Positions 35,983-46,369 of a DNA stretch of 64,000 bases are shown one piece after another. Source of the DNA: Stenogyne calaminthoides (lineage: Eukaryota > Streptophyta > Magnoliopsida > Lamiales > Lamiaceae); contig JBBCBC010000002.1 of NCBI GenBank assembly GCA_037126765.1, positions 46,504,889 to 46,568,888 on the forward strand. The letters run 5' to 3'. Position numbers and translations under genes: made by a program. The notes beneath the pieces were generated by a model that was given only the letters and a program-made list of their open reading frames with translations, did no database searches and was not told the origin of the DNA. Position 1 is the stretch's first letter, and each line of letters starts with the position of its first letter.

Positions 35983-38900
35983 TTAATCGAGGCAAAATGA
36001 AAAAAGGGAATTTCCTGAGGTGAAATTAAGCAAAGCTCCCAAATTTACACCATAACCACTTCCAATGTACGCGCATCCTTGGCTCACAGAAAAGCCTCCA
36101 TAAACACTGGCTCCAGTTTCATACGACCACAGTATTTCTCCATTTTTAGCATCAATTGCATAAACGGGGCCCGTTGGATACGTTGAACCCGCGAAGAGAA
36201 CGCCATTGGCGACTGTCACTGGATTCGTCGTGGCTCCATTTGGAACGGCGGTGGACCATAATATTGTGCCGGTTTTAGCATCCATTGCGACCCATCCGCC
36301 GCCGTTGGTTACTTTATTTGATGGCAAAAGAGTGAAGTTGTCCATGTTACTGTTGGCAATGTTGGTGTAGATTCTTCTTGTGTCCGTTGCCGCTCCCCAC
36401 GTGCCTCCGCCCCCAGCACCACCTGGCCCCGCCTCCTGATTAATGCATTCAAAACAATGGTATTATCGATCCGAATAATATATATCAACTACTTCTACAA
36501 ATGAGAAAACAACCAGTTTTGTTGGGATTTTAAAACCTACACTACACTTTTAGATATCTGTACCTTTTAAGATTGTTTCTGGACATATTTTAAGATCGTC
36601 TCATGAATTTTTTTCCTTGAGGCAAGATGAGTGTATATTTGACCCATATGGGGCTTAAATCAAGTCAACTTATTACTTATCTTAACAATATTGGTTAATA
36701 CACGGGAGGCTCATTTTTTTGGAAAAATAATTATATAGGCAATCTTTATTTTTTTTGTAACACAGAATCAATTTAAAGTAGGTGAGTATGATTAAGTGAA
36801 TCAATTTGGTGTGGATATTTAGCACCAAGTCTCGTTAATCGAACCAAATAGTAACAACAATTGTAAACTATGACTTACAGTAGACCAAACAAGGTTGCCA
36901 TTAGTTCGATCGAGCGCCCAAGCATAACCACTTTTCTGAACCGCCACAACCATATCCACCTTACTCCCATTAACATCCACGCTCACCATCATCGGCGCCT
37001 CCCCGAAGTCCGCATCCGGGTTCGGGCCGGGCGGGCAATTCGGAGCCGTCGAATTATTGCACGCAATAAACCAAACATCGTATCCTCCCAACTGTCTATA
37101 CCACTTGATCTCTCCAGACTCCAAATCCAGTGCCACGAAAGAGTCGAAATGGACATCTGGATCCACGCACTCTTCCTGATGAGTCGGGACCTGTTAAAAA
37201 AATAATATAAACAAATTAATTACACAATTTTTTAAAACTTCGGATGTTTAGATGAGATGAAATTATTTCAGGACCGTCTGGTTTTGTTGCCTTTCTTGGC
37301 ATTGTTCGATTTCACGAGGTACAGAGTAGAGGTTCCCTGTTGCGATGTAGACGTGGTTTCTGCGTGCGTCGATGGAAGGGCTGCTGCCCCACACGGCGGC
37401 GCCGGCGTAGCCTCCGATGGTGGCGTTGTTGTCGGGGATCATGTAGGTTTGCCAGAGGATTGCCCCTGTCTGAATGTCTAACTTGGCGAAGCTGCCACGG
37501 AATGTGCAGCACTTCTCAATGCTTACAGTTTCTTCTAGAGAAGATACTCCAATGTACAAACCTCTGTATATACCATTGAAACATTCATATTGTTAATTTT
37601 AGACGCTACGTTTTTCATTGTTCCAACTATCGGACTATTCCTGTGAATTTTAAAATTTCTTATTCGATGTGTATATTGATAATGATGATCGGTAATGGTA
37701 TTTACTTAATATTAAGTTTTAGGCAAAGCTTGTATAAATCAATTTCATCATGCAATTGGTTTGTATTTTTGTGTGTTACTCCCTTCTCTGTCCCAATCTT
37801 AATTACACTATTTTCATTTTGGGCATCTCAATCTTGACTACATTTTTCCTTAAATAGAAATACTCACTTTAACTCACACTCTTCAAACATCCACTTATTT
37901 ACCATATGCAACTCTCTCATACACTCAACACCTTATCACTTTATCACCTTTAATAAATATTATTATACTCTTCAATAAAGTTGAATTCTCCTTTCTACCC
38001 CCAACACTTTATCACATAAAATACTAATAAACATTTTTTTCTTAAACTCCAAGCACACAGTAATATAGTAGTCAAGATTGGGACGGAGGGAATATTTTTT
38101 AACAGTATTAGCACGTAGTTTTATTAAAAAGTACTTGTAAAGTATTAATTCCAAAATATGTACATGGTAAAATTGATTTACACAAATCCAACTTATTTTT
38201 AAGAAGCTCGACCCCAAATAAGAAATATACATAATTAGTACGTTAGTTTTTTAACTTTTTTTTTGGTGAGGAACAGACAAGAAACTCCTCCATCTATATC
38301 GTTGATCCCTCAGCTGGGTGAGATGTAAATTTATTAAGGGAAGTATTGAATAGGTCAATATTCTTTGTATTTAGGATACACTTGTATTTATTCTTTTGAT
38401 TGATATCCTATAATTATGGAGATCTTGTTGTAATCCCCTTGTATATATTAGTGGAATTCTCTAATCACCAATTAACGGTGATCTCATACCTATTCTCACA
38501 TGGTATCACTCCAAACTCACCAAAAACCCTAATTCTCTTCTTCACGGCCGCAGAACCCTAATCCGCTTCTTCTTCCTCAATTTTTTTTTGGAACGCACGG
38601 TCCCCTGCGTTTCCTTCTTGCCGAAATTTCAAAACCATCGAACAGGTCCCCTTCGTGGTTCTCCTCTGTCTTCGCTGTACTTCTGATCATGGCCGCCCCA
38701 AATAATTCATCCGTCTCTTCCACCACAACCATGATTCACCTTGTTCCGATTAAGCTATCTTCGCCCACATATCTGATGTGGAAATGTCAATTTCTCTCAA
38801 TGGCCGCTACTTATGAGATGCTTGACATCATCACCGGTGCATCTCCAGCGCCGTCGCCCACTCTTACCGACGCTGCCGGCGTCGAGGCCCCCAATCCCTC

Positions 38901-41900
38901 TTACACCGCATGGTTTCTTCTTCGAAGCTCTCTTACCGAGTTTTGTTCGCAACTCGAACGGAGGCTATGTCGGAGGTCTTGGATTGCAAGTCCTCTCGTC
39001 CAAAGATGGCTTGGCGCTTTTGAATCGCTTTCACGCTTAACGCTGCTTCACGGGCGCCGCATTTAATCAACCGGGAAGAATTGTTGTCTCTACGCCGTGA
39101 GTCCCTTTCTGTTACTGATTATGGTAAAGCTTTTAAATCTTTGTGCGATCAATTATCTGCTATAGGGAAGCCAGTTGACGCGGGTGATAAAAGCCATTGG
39201 TTTCTTCGTGGACTCGGATCTATGTTTGCGAATTTTGCCAACACCAGGATAGCTATGACACCTGTCCCTCCGTTCTGTGATCTCCTGCATCAAGCCATTC
39301 AATTTGATCTTATGAATAAATCCATGGAAGGGTCACCTCCTGCTCCAGCGGCTTTTGTTGCCTCAAACTCGAATGATAGAGGTGCTAGTAATTCTCGCCA
39401 ACAACAGGGCAACAATCGTGGGGGGCAGCAGCCCGGGCAAACCCGAAATCAGAATGGTGGAGGGCGTGGAGGTCGAAGAACCTACATCCCGCATTGCCAG
39501 CTTTGTCGGGGGGAGCACTATGCTGATAAGTGTCCCCAATACTTGCATCTGCAAAGCCGTGTGGGTGGGTCTTCCTCTTGCGCTCCGGCTCCCTCGGCTA
39601 ATCTTGCTCCGGCTTTTCGTGCTGCTTGCAACATCTCGGACACTAACTCTGCCCCGGATTGGTATGTGGACTCTGGAGCATATGCTCACATGACTTCTCA
39701 GCCGTCTGCACTAGATTCTTTTGAACCGTATTCTGGTAATGGTTCGGTCATTGTTGGTAATGGCAATGCTCTTTCTATATCTCATATTGGTTCTGCTCGT
39801 ATTACTCCTGATGTTAATTTGTTAGATGTGTTGGTGGTGCCTCACATTACTAAGAACCTCTTATCTATTAGCAAGCTGACATCGGATTATAATGTTGATG
39901 TTGTGTTTTCTGCCAAATACTTTGCCATTCAGAATCGGGTGACAAAAGCAATACTGGCTCAGGGCAGGTGTGAGAAGGGGCTTTACATTCTGGAGAAGGG
40001 TAGCTCAGCTTTGGTTGCTGCTTTACGTTCCAAAGATTTACGAGCTAGTTCTGAATTATGGCACTTACGCCTAGGACATGTTTCTTTTTCTGTCATTTCA
40101 TTGCTTAATAAGTTAGGACACTTATCTGTTACGTCCTTATTACCAAACCCTGATGTTTGTTCGCCTTGCCAGTTGGCCAAAAGCAAGAAATTACCTTTTC
40201 CGTTAAATGATAAACGTGCTTCTAATGTTCTTGATATGGTGCATTGTGATTTGTGGAGACCAGCCCCGGTTACTTTTTCTGCTGGTTATCGATATTATGC
40301 TGTGTTTGTTGATGATTTTTCACATTTTTCATGGTTGTATCCTATGCGTACGAAATCTGAGTTTTGTGATGTTTTCATGCGTTTTCATGCTTTTGCTTGC
40401 AATCAATTCTCAACAACTATGAAGGTTTTTCAATCAGATGGGGGTACCGAATTTCTGAACAAACGTGTTAGTGACTTTATACATCATCATGGCATTCATC
40501 ATCGTATTTCTTGCCCATACACACCACAACATAATGGACGAGCAGAACGCAAGCATAGACATATTTCTGAAACAGGTCTTTCTATGTTGTTTCATGCTTT
40601 TGCTCCAGCCTCTTTATGGTTTGATGCGTTTGCTACAGCAGTTTACGTAATTAATCGGCTCCTTTCTTCCGTCTTGGAAAACAAATCGCCTTATGAATTA
40701 CTCTTTAATTGTGCGCCAAATTATGCCATATTCAAACCATTTGGTTGCAGGGTTTTTCCTTATCTTCGGAATTATGCAGAAAATAAATTGTCTCCTCGTA
40801 GTTGTCCGTGCATCTTTTTGGGATAATGTAGTGCACACAAGGGTTTTCGGTGTTTCGATCCTGTTTCTGCTAAGGTATTCATTACTCGACATGCTCAGTT
40901 TGACGAACAGGTGTTTCCCTTTTCAGGCCATACCCTACCACGATCCAAAGAGCTAAGCATTTTCGAGTTTTATTGATATGAGTTCATCGCCGTCTCGCAT
41001 TTGCTAGTGACTTCGTCGCCTCACTTGCATCGACCTTCGTCGATTCCGTGTGCCTCTGTCTTGACACGGACTGCCCAAATTTCTGCACAAAATCGCCTAT
41101 GCAGCCCGCTCCAATGGCACCGATCCGGCCATTGCGGCTTTGATCCATGACCTCCCCGCAGAACCCGATCCACTTGTGCGGCCCAACGACGCGAGCCGAC
41201 CGAAAGAACCCGTGGCACCCCTATCCAAATTTCGCCCACCCCACGATCATCTCGAGCTAGGCGAAGGAATTTTAAACCAAGGTATCCTGTTGAGATTGCA
41301 TCCACTTCTCTTCTTTCGGCTCTCGTTGCCTCTTCTGAGCCTAAGGGTTTTAAATCTGCCTCTAAATCTCCTCATTGGGTCAGTGGAATGCAAGAAGAAA
41401 TTGATGCACTTAATGAAAATCACACTTGGGATTTAGTGTCGCGTCCGCCTAATGCCAACATTGTCGGGTCTAAATGGGTGTTTCGAACCAAGTTTCGCTC
41501 TGATGGTTCAATCGAGAGACACAAAGATCGTTTTGTAGCTCAGGGGTTTACTCAGGTTCCAGGCTCAGATTTTCATCACACATTTAGTCCGGTTGTCAAG
41601 GCTGCAACAATTCGGATTATTCTGGCATTATCTGTTCATCACAACTGGCCTCTTCATCAGTTGGATGTGAAAAATGCATTTCTGAATGGTGTGCTTACAA
41701 AGCCTGTGTTCATGTCCCAACCTCCAGGCTTCGTTGATCCTAGATATCCTGATCATGTGTGTCGGTTGAAGAAGGCTCTCTACGGTCTTCGTCAGGCTCC
41801 TTTAGCCTGGTTTCAACGCTTCAGCTCGTATCTGTTGTCTTTGGGCTTCCGTCAGACTCAATCTGACTCCTCACTTTTTTACCTTCTAAAAGGTACGTCA

Positions 41901-43928
41901 GTTATATATCTCCTTCTTTATGTCGATGACATTATTATTACAGGAAATGATCAGGATATGCTCCGCCGCTTCATTGCTCGTACTCACTCCGAATTCGCCA
42001 TCAAAGATCTCGGGAAATTAAATTATTTCTTGGGGCTTGAAATTTCTTACACATCTGATGGCTTGTTTTTGTGTGGGGGCAAGCCAAGTATGCCCATGAT
42101 ATTCTAAAGGCGTCCGGACATGTTGGACTGTAAACCAATTGCCACTCCTTTGATTGCTGGAGAATCTTTGGTTAGTACAGGTGCTCAGTTTCGAGATCCA
42201 ACACTTTATCGATCTTTAGTGGGGGCCTTACAATATTTGACTATCACTAGGCCGGATCTTTCTTATCTTTGTCAACTCCGTTAGTCAATTTCTCCACTCT
42301 CCCTCGATGATCACTTCTTCGTCAAAAAGGATTCTCCGTTATGTGAAAGGCACCATTCACTATGGTTTGTCCTTTACTCATCGTCCGAGAAAAAGTCTAT
42401 TGTGGGATATTCCGATCTGCAGATTGGGCTCGATGTGTTGAAACACGCCGCCCACTTCGGTTATTCCATCTTCTTAGGTGGTAATCTTGTTTCTTGGAGT
42501 GCTTTGAAACAACCTCTTTGTCTGCTCGATTCATTGCGAATCCGGCACGGGGCTCTAGCCAATGCCGCTTCTGAAGTCGTTTGGTTATGCAACTTGCTTC
42601 AAGAGCTTCGACAGCTTCCTCCGGATCGTCCAGTGCTTTTATGTGACAACAAGAGCGCTATATTTCTCAGTCAAAATCCTATCGCCCATAAACGGGCAAA
42701 GCACATTGACATAGATTGCCACTTTGTTCTTGAACTTGTCTCATCCGGAAGGTTGCACACTTAGTTTGTCCCTACTAATCTTCAATTAGCGGACATATTC
42801 ACCAAGAGTCTTCCACGACCAGCCTTTGAGTTTTTACGCTCCAAGCTTTGCGTTTGTCTTCATCCCACGCAACGCTTGACGGGGGGTATTAAGGGAAGTA
42901 TTGAATAAGTCAATATTCTTTGTATTTAGGATACACTTGTATTTATTCTTTTGATTGATTTCCTATAATTATGGAGATCTTGTTGTAATCCCCTTGTATA
43001 TATTAGTGGAATTCTCTAATCACCAATTAACGGTGATCTCATACCTATTCTCACAAAATTGAGGGATGTGCCCAAGTAACAGACACTTATGTAAAAGAGC
43101 TGAAATGGGACCCAGATCATCTGCTTAATTAATTATATATACTAATGCATGGATGAAAATCTTTTCTTCATTAAGATAGAATAGATAAGACCATTGACTT
43201 GAATAACATGACATTTTCCAATTTAACTAATATGTCAATTCATCAGTACATATCTAATAATATAACGTGATAATATATCAATCATCAAGCCCGCCAAAGT
43301 CGTAAATAACAACAAATACACAAGACGAGTCATCAATTCACAATAACAAATTTAAAGCATACCTCTTGTAGTAAGTCCCGGACATGGTGATAAGAGCAGT
43401 TGGATGAGTATCGAGTTGGCGAGTCCAGACGAGTCGACCCGTGTCTCGACTCAGAGCCACAACGTAAGCTGGCCCGTAAATCGGAACAATGAGCTTATCA
43501 CCAGCTATAGTGGGGGTAGTTCTGGAAAGTAGCATAGCGGTAACGTTCATGATTTGCAAAGTCGAGTTGAGGCCCGTCAGCTGTTGCAGGTTCTGTCTCC
43601 AGACAAGGGAACCGTCCGCGGCTTTCACCGCGTAAATGTAACCGTTCCAGCTCGGAAAATAAACCACCCCGTCGGAAATCGCTGGCGTGGCCGTGACGTC
43701 TTTCCCGGCGTTGAATTTCCACTTGAGGTGCAGCTTTGAGACCGTCGATGGGCTTATTTTGGTCTCTCTCGCGGCGTATCTGCGGTTGTAACGGTCGCCG
43801 CCGTGGTTTGACCAATTTGTTGGCGGTTGGCGTTCGCTTTCGTGGCCATGGATTAATTGGCTCTTTAAATTAAGTAGGCAAATTATTGAAATTAAGAGGA
43901 GGGCGATATGGGTTTGAAATTTCGCCAT
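35983..43928 (-). CDS. Quinoprotein (PQQ) dehydrogenase-like secreted protein, copy C
   Basis: Same family and predicted role as copy B. Four exons: 43928-43363, 37563-37275, 37190-36879 and 36435-35983. All phases agree, giving 539 aa with no stop. The N terminus MAKFQTHIALLLISIICLLN is a clear signal peptide. Blade motifs include AVKAADGSLVWRQ, ALSRDTGRLVWTR, LDIQTGAILWQT, ALDLESGEIKWYR, ALDRTNGNLVWST, AMDAKTGTILWST and IDAKNGEILWSYETG. The vicinal pair is C207-C208 (EKCCTFRGSF). Intron 1 is 5.8 kb because it contains a Stowaway MITE and a full copia element in opposite orientation. Correct splicing across it is possible but unproven. Intron 2 is only 84 bp with a weak donor (GTCCTG). Close relative of pseudogene D. 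Confidence 0.8.
37779..38092. mobile_element. Stowaway MITE in intron 1 of copy C
   Basis: 314 bp flanked by TA. It starts CTCCCTTCTCTGTCCCAATC and ends GATTGGGACGGAGGGAA. Pseudogene D keeps the unoccupied site (gtatgttatttttt near 56897-56910), which directly supports the borders and dates the insertion after the C/D duplication. Same family as the MITE at 31995-32242. Confidence 0.85.
38332..38500 (+). repeat. 5' LTR of copia element 1
   Basis: Begins TATTAAGGGAAG and ends TATTCTCACA, so the terminal dinucleotides are TA/CA rather than the usual TG/CA. The other LTR has the same start. Differs from the 3' LTR at two positions (g/a near 38353, a/t near 38405). Confidence 0.9.
38501..38512 (+). 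promoter_or_regulatory. Primer-binding site of copia element 1
   Basis: TGGTATCACTCC directly abuts the 5' LTR. It resembles the complement of the initiator tRNA-Met 3' end (TGGTATCAGAGC), with mismatches at positions 9-11. Confidence 0.75.
38689..39360 (+). pseudogene. copia 1 gag remnant
   Basis: The start ATG 38689 opens a gag-type N terminus (IKLSSPTYLMWKCQFLSM...). The frame ends at 39064-39066. Homology resumes in a different frame from 39081 (LSLRRESLSVTDYGKAFKSL), so a frameshift lies at about 38930-39080. In a live element this would be the capsid. Confidence 0.8.
39081..40826 (+). pseudogene. copia 1 gag end, zinc knuckle, protease and integrase
   Basis: A 581-codon frame. A C-rich knuckle CQLCRGEHYADKCP lies near 39500, then the protease motif WYVDSGAYAHM (about 39660-39692). 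The GAG-pre-integrase part has LWHLRLGHVS (about 40060-40090). The integrase core includes FVDDFSHFSW, FQSDGGTEF and HNGRAERKHR. A TAA at 40824-40826 cuts the frame just after CIFLG, but the homologous sequence continues downstream. Confidence 0.85.
41388..42880 (+). pseudogene. copia 1 reverse transcriptase / RNase H remnant
   Basis: Frame 41388-42107 carries copia RT: WVFRTKFRSDGSIERHKDRF, QLDVKNAFLNG, ALYGLRQAPLAWF and the catalytic LLLYVDDIIITG. A frameshift near 42075 and later ones break the RNase H part. Pieces are readable to 42764 (ALKQPLCLL; LLCDNKSAIFLSQNP; RAKHIDIDCHF). Not functional. Confidence 0.85.
42887..43055 (+). repeat. 3' LTR of copia element 1
   Basis: 169 bp, preceded by the GGGGGG polypurine tract and followed by the AAATT target duplication. 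Two substitutions relative to the 5' LTR indicate a recent insertion. Confidence 0.9.
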
Positions 43929-44104
43929 GGAAGCGTGAATTAAATTTGATGGAAATTAAGGTCAGATTTATAGAACAATTAATGTCAACGGGTCCCCATT
44001 TTAAATTGAAATTATGTCACAATTTGTTATTATTGTTTTTTAATTAGATGATAAATATTGGTGCAGTTAACTTTTAAAGTATTAAGCAGATCAAGATCAG
44101 GAGT
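43929..44104 (-). promoter_or_regulatory. Upstream region of copy C
   Basis: Immediate 5' flank of copy C. The part at about 43965-44040 (tttatagaacaatta... ttattattg) has a close copy at 60267-60347, far upstream of pseudogene D. This suggests it belongs to the ancestral promoter of the C/D pair. Confidence 0.5.
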
Positions 44105-45210
44105 ACTCTCACCGCCGTGGTTTATCCAGTTTTCGGGTCCCTGCAATTAATCATGAAATGTATGTGAAATTTGTTGATTTTTTGAATAATTCTTGCAACT
44201 ATGATATAGAGAGACTTACTGGTGTGATGGATGTAGGACATTGTATTTGGCAAAATATTGATATGAGTAGGAAGATTTTTCCTGCAGGTGTGAGTATGAT
44301 CATGTTCCATGGTAATGGAAGGGGGTGGGAATAGATCAGGTTACCCGACAGGGGCCTACGGCCTGGCCTACTAAAGCTCGGATCGGTTTGGCTCGTTTAA
44401 TAGTCAAGTCAGACTCAGACATTTTTAAAAGTCTATTTACTTAAATAGGTCGATTTGAAGCTTTTTAAAAATTTTTTAAATTAAATAGACCGAATTTTTT
44501 CAACTATATATATATATAATATTATAATTGTAAATAATATATTAATAAAATATATATATTTATATATATAATTAGTAGTAGTTATTTTGATAATTTGATA
44601 AATAATATATTAATAAAATATATAATATTTTGAATTTTTATAATAAATAATTAGTAGTAGTATATTTTTTATATAGATTTGATGAAGCTATATTTAATAA
44701 AAAAAATTATTTGTACACAAATTTGTTGGGGAATTTTATATATTTAAATACAAATTTAATTCATTAATTTTACTAGCATGAATTTTTATATAAATAATAA
44801 TTACAACAACATATCATATATAAAAAACCACGTAAAAAATATATCTTTTTACGTAAACGTTTTAAAAGCAAAGGCTTTTGGTCGGACGGACTAACCAAAA
44901 GGACTTCCCAAAGTATTTAATAAAAAAGGCCGACAATCCGTGGAAGATACTTTAAAAAAGGAAAAAATAAACTTTTTGATAAATAATATTTCAAAATTTG
45001 GGAACTAATCATCCCCAAAATTAAATAAAGACTTTTCGGATTAAGAAATTTTTATATATCCCATATATTCTCTTCTAAATTAAAATATTCCAATTCCCAC
45101 CCCTCAAGATATGATAATAAGCTGAATCCAAATTTGTGTTCTTGACTTTTTAAATAGGAATTGCAAGATTTGATATATTGTTGACTAGCAAAATTAATTG
45201 CAGACCATTT
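44105..45210 (-). pseudogene. 5' fragment of a second B-type gene, split by a transposon
   Basis: On the minus strand, 44310-44220 repeats exon 1 of copy B (MEHDHTHTCRKNL...), followed by its intron and the first bases of exon 2 (GGACCCGAAAACTGGATAAACC), ending abruptly near 44110. The B upstream region continues at 45110-45210 after a 784-bp insertion. A small deletion inside exon 1 shifts the frame after CRKN. The rest of the gene is absent, so this is a truncated duplicate, not a gene. Confidence 0.7.
44321..45104. mobile_element. DNA transposon-like insertion with GGGGGTGGGAAT ends
   Basis: Inverted ends GGGGGTGGGAAT (44321) and ATTCCCACCCCT (about 45093-45104). The homologous region of copy B reads uninterrupted from 'ccatggtaatggaa' to 'gataataagctg', so it is the unoccupied site. 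Interior A/T-rich with no transposase. No clean target duplication is visible, so the superfamily is unassigned. Confidence 0.6.
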
Positions 45211-45410
45211 AGAAAACGGTTATTTAAGAACGTGTTCTTCATTCCATAACCAAAAAAAATCTATCAATTAAGACTTGGCCTAGTGGTTAAGAGTCTCCCC
45301 TATGAGATGAAAGGTGCAAGGATCGACTATATTGAGCCACAATTCTATATGTTTTTTTTTTATCTTCTTGGGTTCATTTCCCATCGACTCCAACTTCCAC
45401 CTCTTTGCTT
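45145..45410. repeat. Segment duplicated at 46005-46260 (first copy)
   Basis: From 'tttttaaataggaattgcaag' through a tRNA-like stretch to 'ccatcgactccaacttcc'. The second copy is about 860 bases downstream with small indels. The first ~65 bases are B-gene promoter-derived. A third tail-only relative is at about 48350-48480. Confidence 0.65.
45262..45330 (+). repeat. tRNA-derived SINE-like sequence (copy 1)
   Basis: CTTGGCCTAGTGGTTAAGAG resembles a pol III A-box region, and GGTGCAAGGATCGACTAT lies at the distance expected for a degenerate B-box. It does not fold as a full tRNA. A second copy is at 46112-46184. A T-rich tail follows both. Confidence 0.5.
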
Positions 45411-46004
45411 CTTTTTTTTCCCGTTTTTAATATCTTTTGTCCTTGGTTAGGGGCAATTATCCATTGATTCCACTTGCAAGATTTGGTATGATTTAACTTA
45501 GAACCTCCCAAGAAAAATCAAGCAAAGCGTCTTTGCATTACTTCTTCTTAAATCTTAAGAATCACCATTTTTTTGAATCTTTCGCTACCCATGATAAGTC
45601 AAAGCAATAGTTACCGATCCCACGTTCATTTCCAACGAACATCGACTCCTAATTCTACCTCTTTTCAAATAGCATCGACCATGACTAGTGTAATCTCTTG
45701 GTCAAGACAAACCAATCTGAGTCTTTTTTTTTTTCATTTCCATCTAGGTCGGAATGAATGGCGATTTTTAGTTATGAGATCTGATTTTAACTACAAACCA
45801 CACGAATTATTTATTGAATGCTTATGCATGAGAAATATATATAACATTCAATCATATTTAAAGATCATTGATAAACAATTTATTTCAAGAAATAAGTGCG
45901 GAAATTGAATTTAGATTATCTAAAAAAAAAGATATTTTTTAATCCCCAACAAAATTTGGGTCCAAAATTAAATACCCACCGACTCCAACTTCTACCTCTT
46001 AATA
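45411..46004. other. Spacer between the two duplicated segments
   Basis: No gene. Contains T-rich tracts and phrases related to the repeat tails (catcgactccaacttctacc). The open frame at 45573-45908 has no coding character. Confidence 0.4.
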
Positions 46005-46260
46005 AGCTCCTTTTTTTAAATAGGAATTGCAAGATTTGATATATTGTTGACTAGCAAAATTAATTGCAGACCATTTAGAAAACAGTTATTTAAGAACGTG
46101 TTCCGCCAAAAAAAACTATCAATTAAGACTTGGCCTAGTGGTTAAGAGTCTCCCCTATGAGATGAAAGGTGCAAGGATCGACTATAGCTTCTATATGTTT
46201 TTTTTTTATCTTCTTGGGTTCATTTCCCATCGACTCCAACTTCTACCTCTTTGCTTCTTT
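46005..46260. repeat. Second copy of the 45145-45410 segment, including a SINE-like part
   Basis: Near-identical to the first copy, with a few substitutions and an 11-base shortening after 'gatcgactata'. The SINE-like part is at about 46112-46184. Confidence 0.65.
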
Positions 46261-46369
46261 TTGTTTTTGGAGCAATTACAATGACAACTTCTACCTCTTT
46301 GATTTTTTTTTTTTTTTTTTTTGAGCAATTACAATGATGAGATCTTTGATTTATAGAGTGTTAACTTCT

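Larger units (their letters stand above)
38332..43055 (+). mobile_element. Ty1/copia LTR retrotransposon 1, full length but defective
   Basis: A complete element in intron 1 of copy C, antisense to that gene. LTRs are 38332-38500 and 42887-43055 (169 bp each, two differences seen). The 5-bp target duplication AAATT is at 38327-38331 and 43056-43060. The primer site complementary to tRNA-Met begins 38501 and the polypurine tract GGGGGG is at 42881-42886. Internal order is gag, protease, integrase, RT, RNase H, as in copia. Coding is broken at several points. Confidence 0.95.

Noticed and set aside
45262..45330. Possible tRNA gene
   Set aside because: Only A-box-like and weak B-box-like stretches are present. 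No cloverleaf forms, and it recurs inside a duplicated repeat, so it is called SINE-like.
45573..45908. 111-codon plus-strand frame
   Set aside because: No domain, no coding bias, located between repeat copies.
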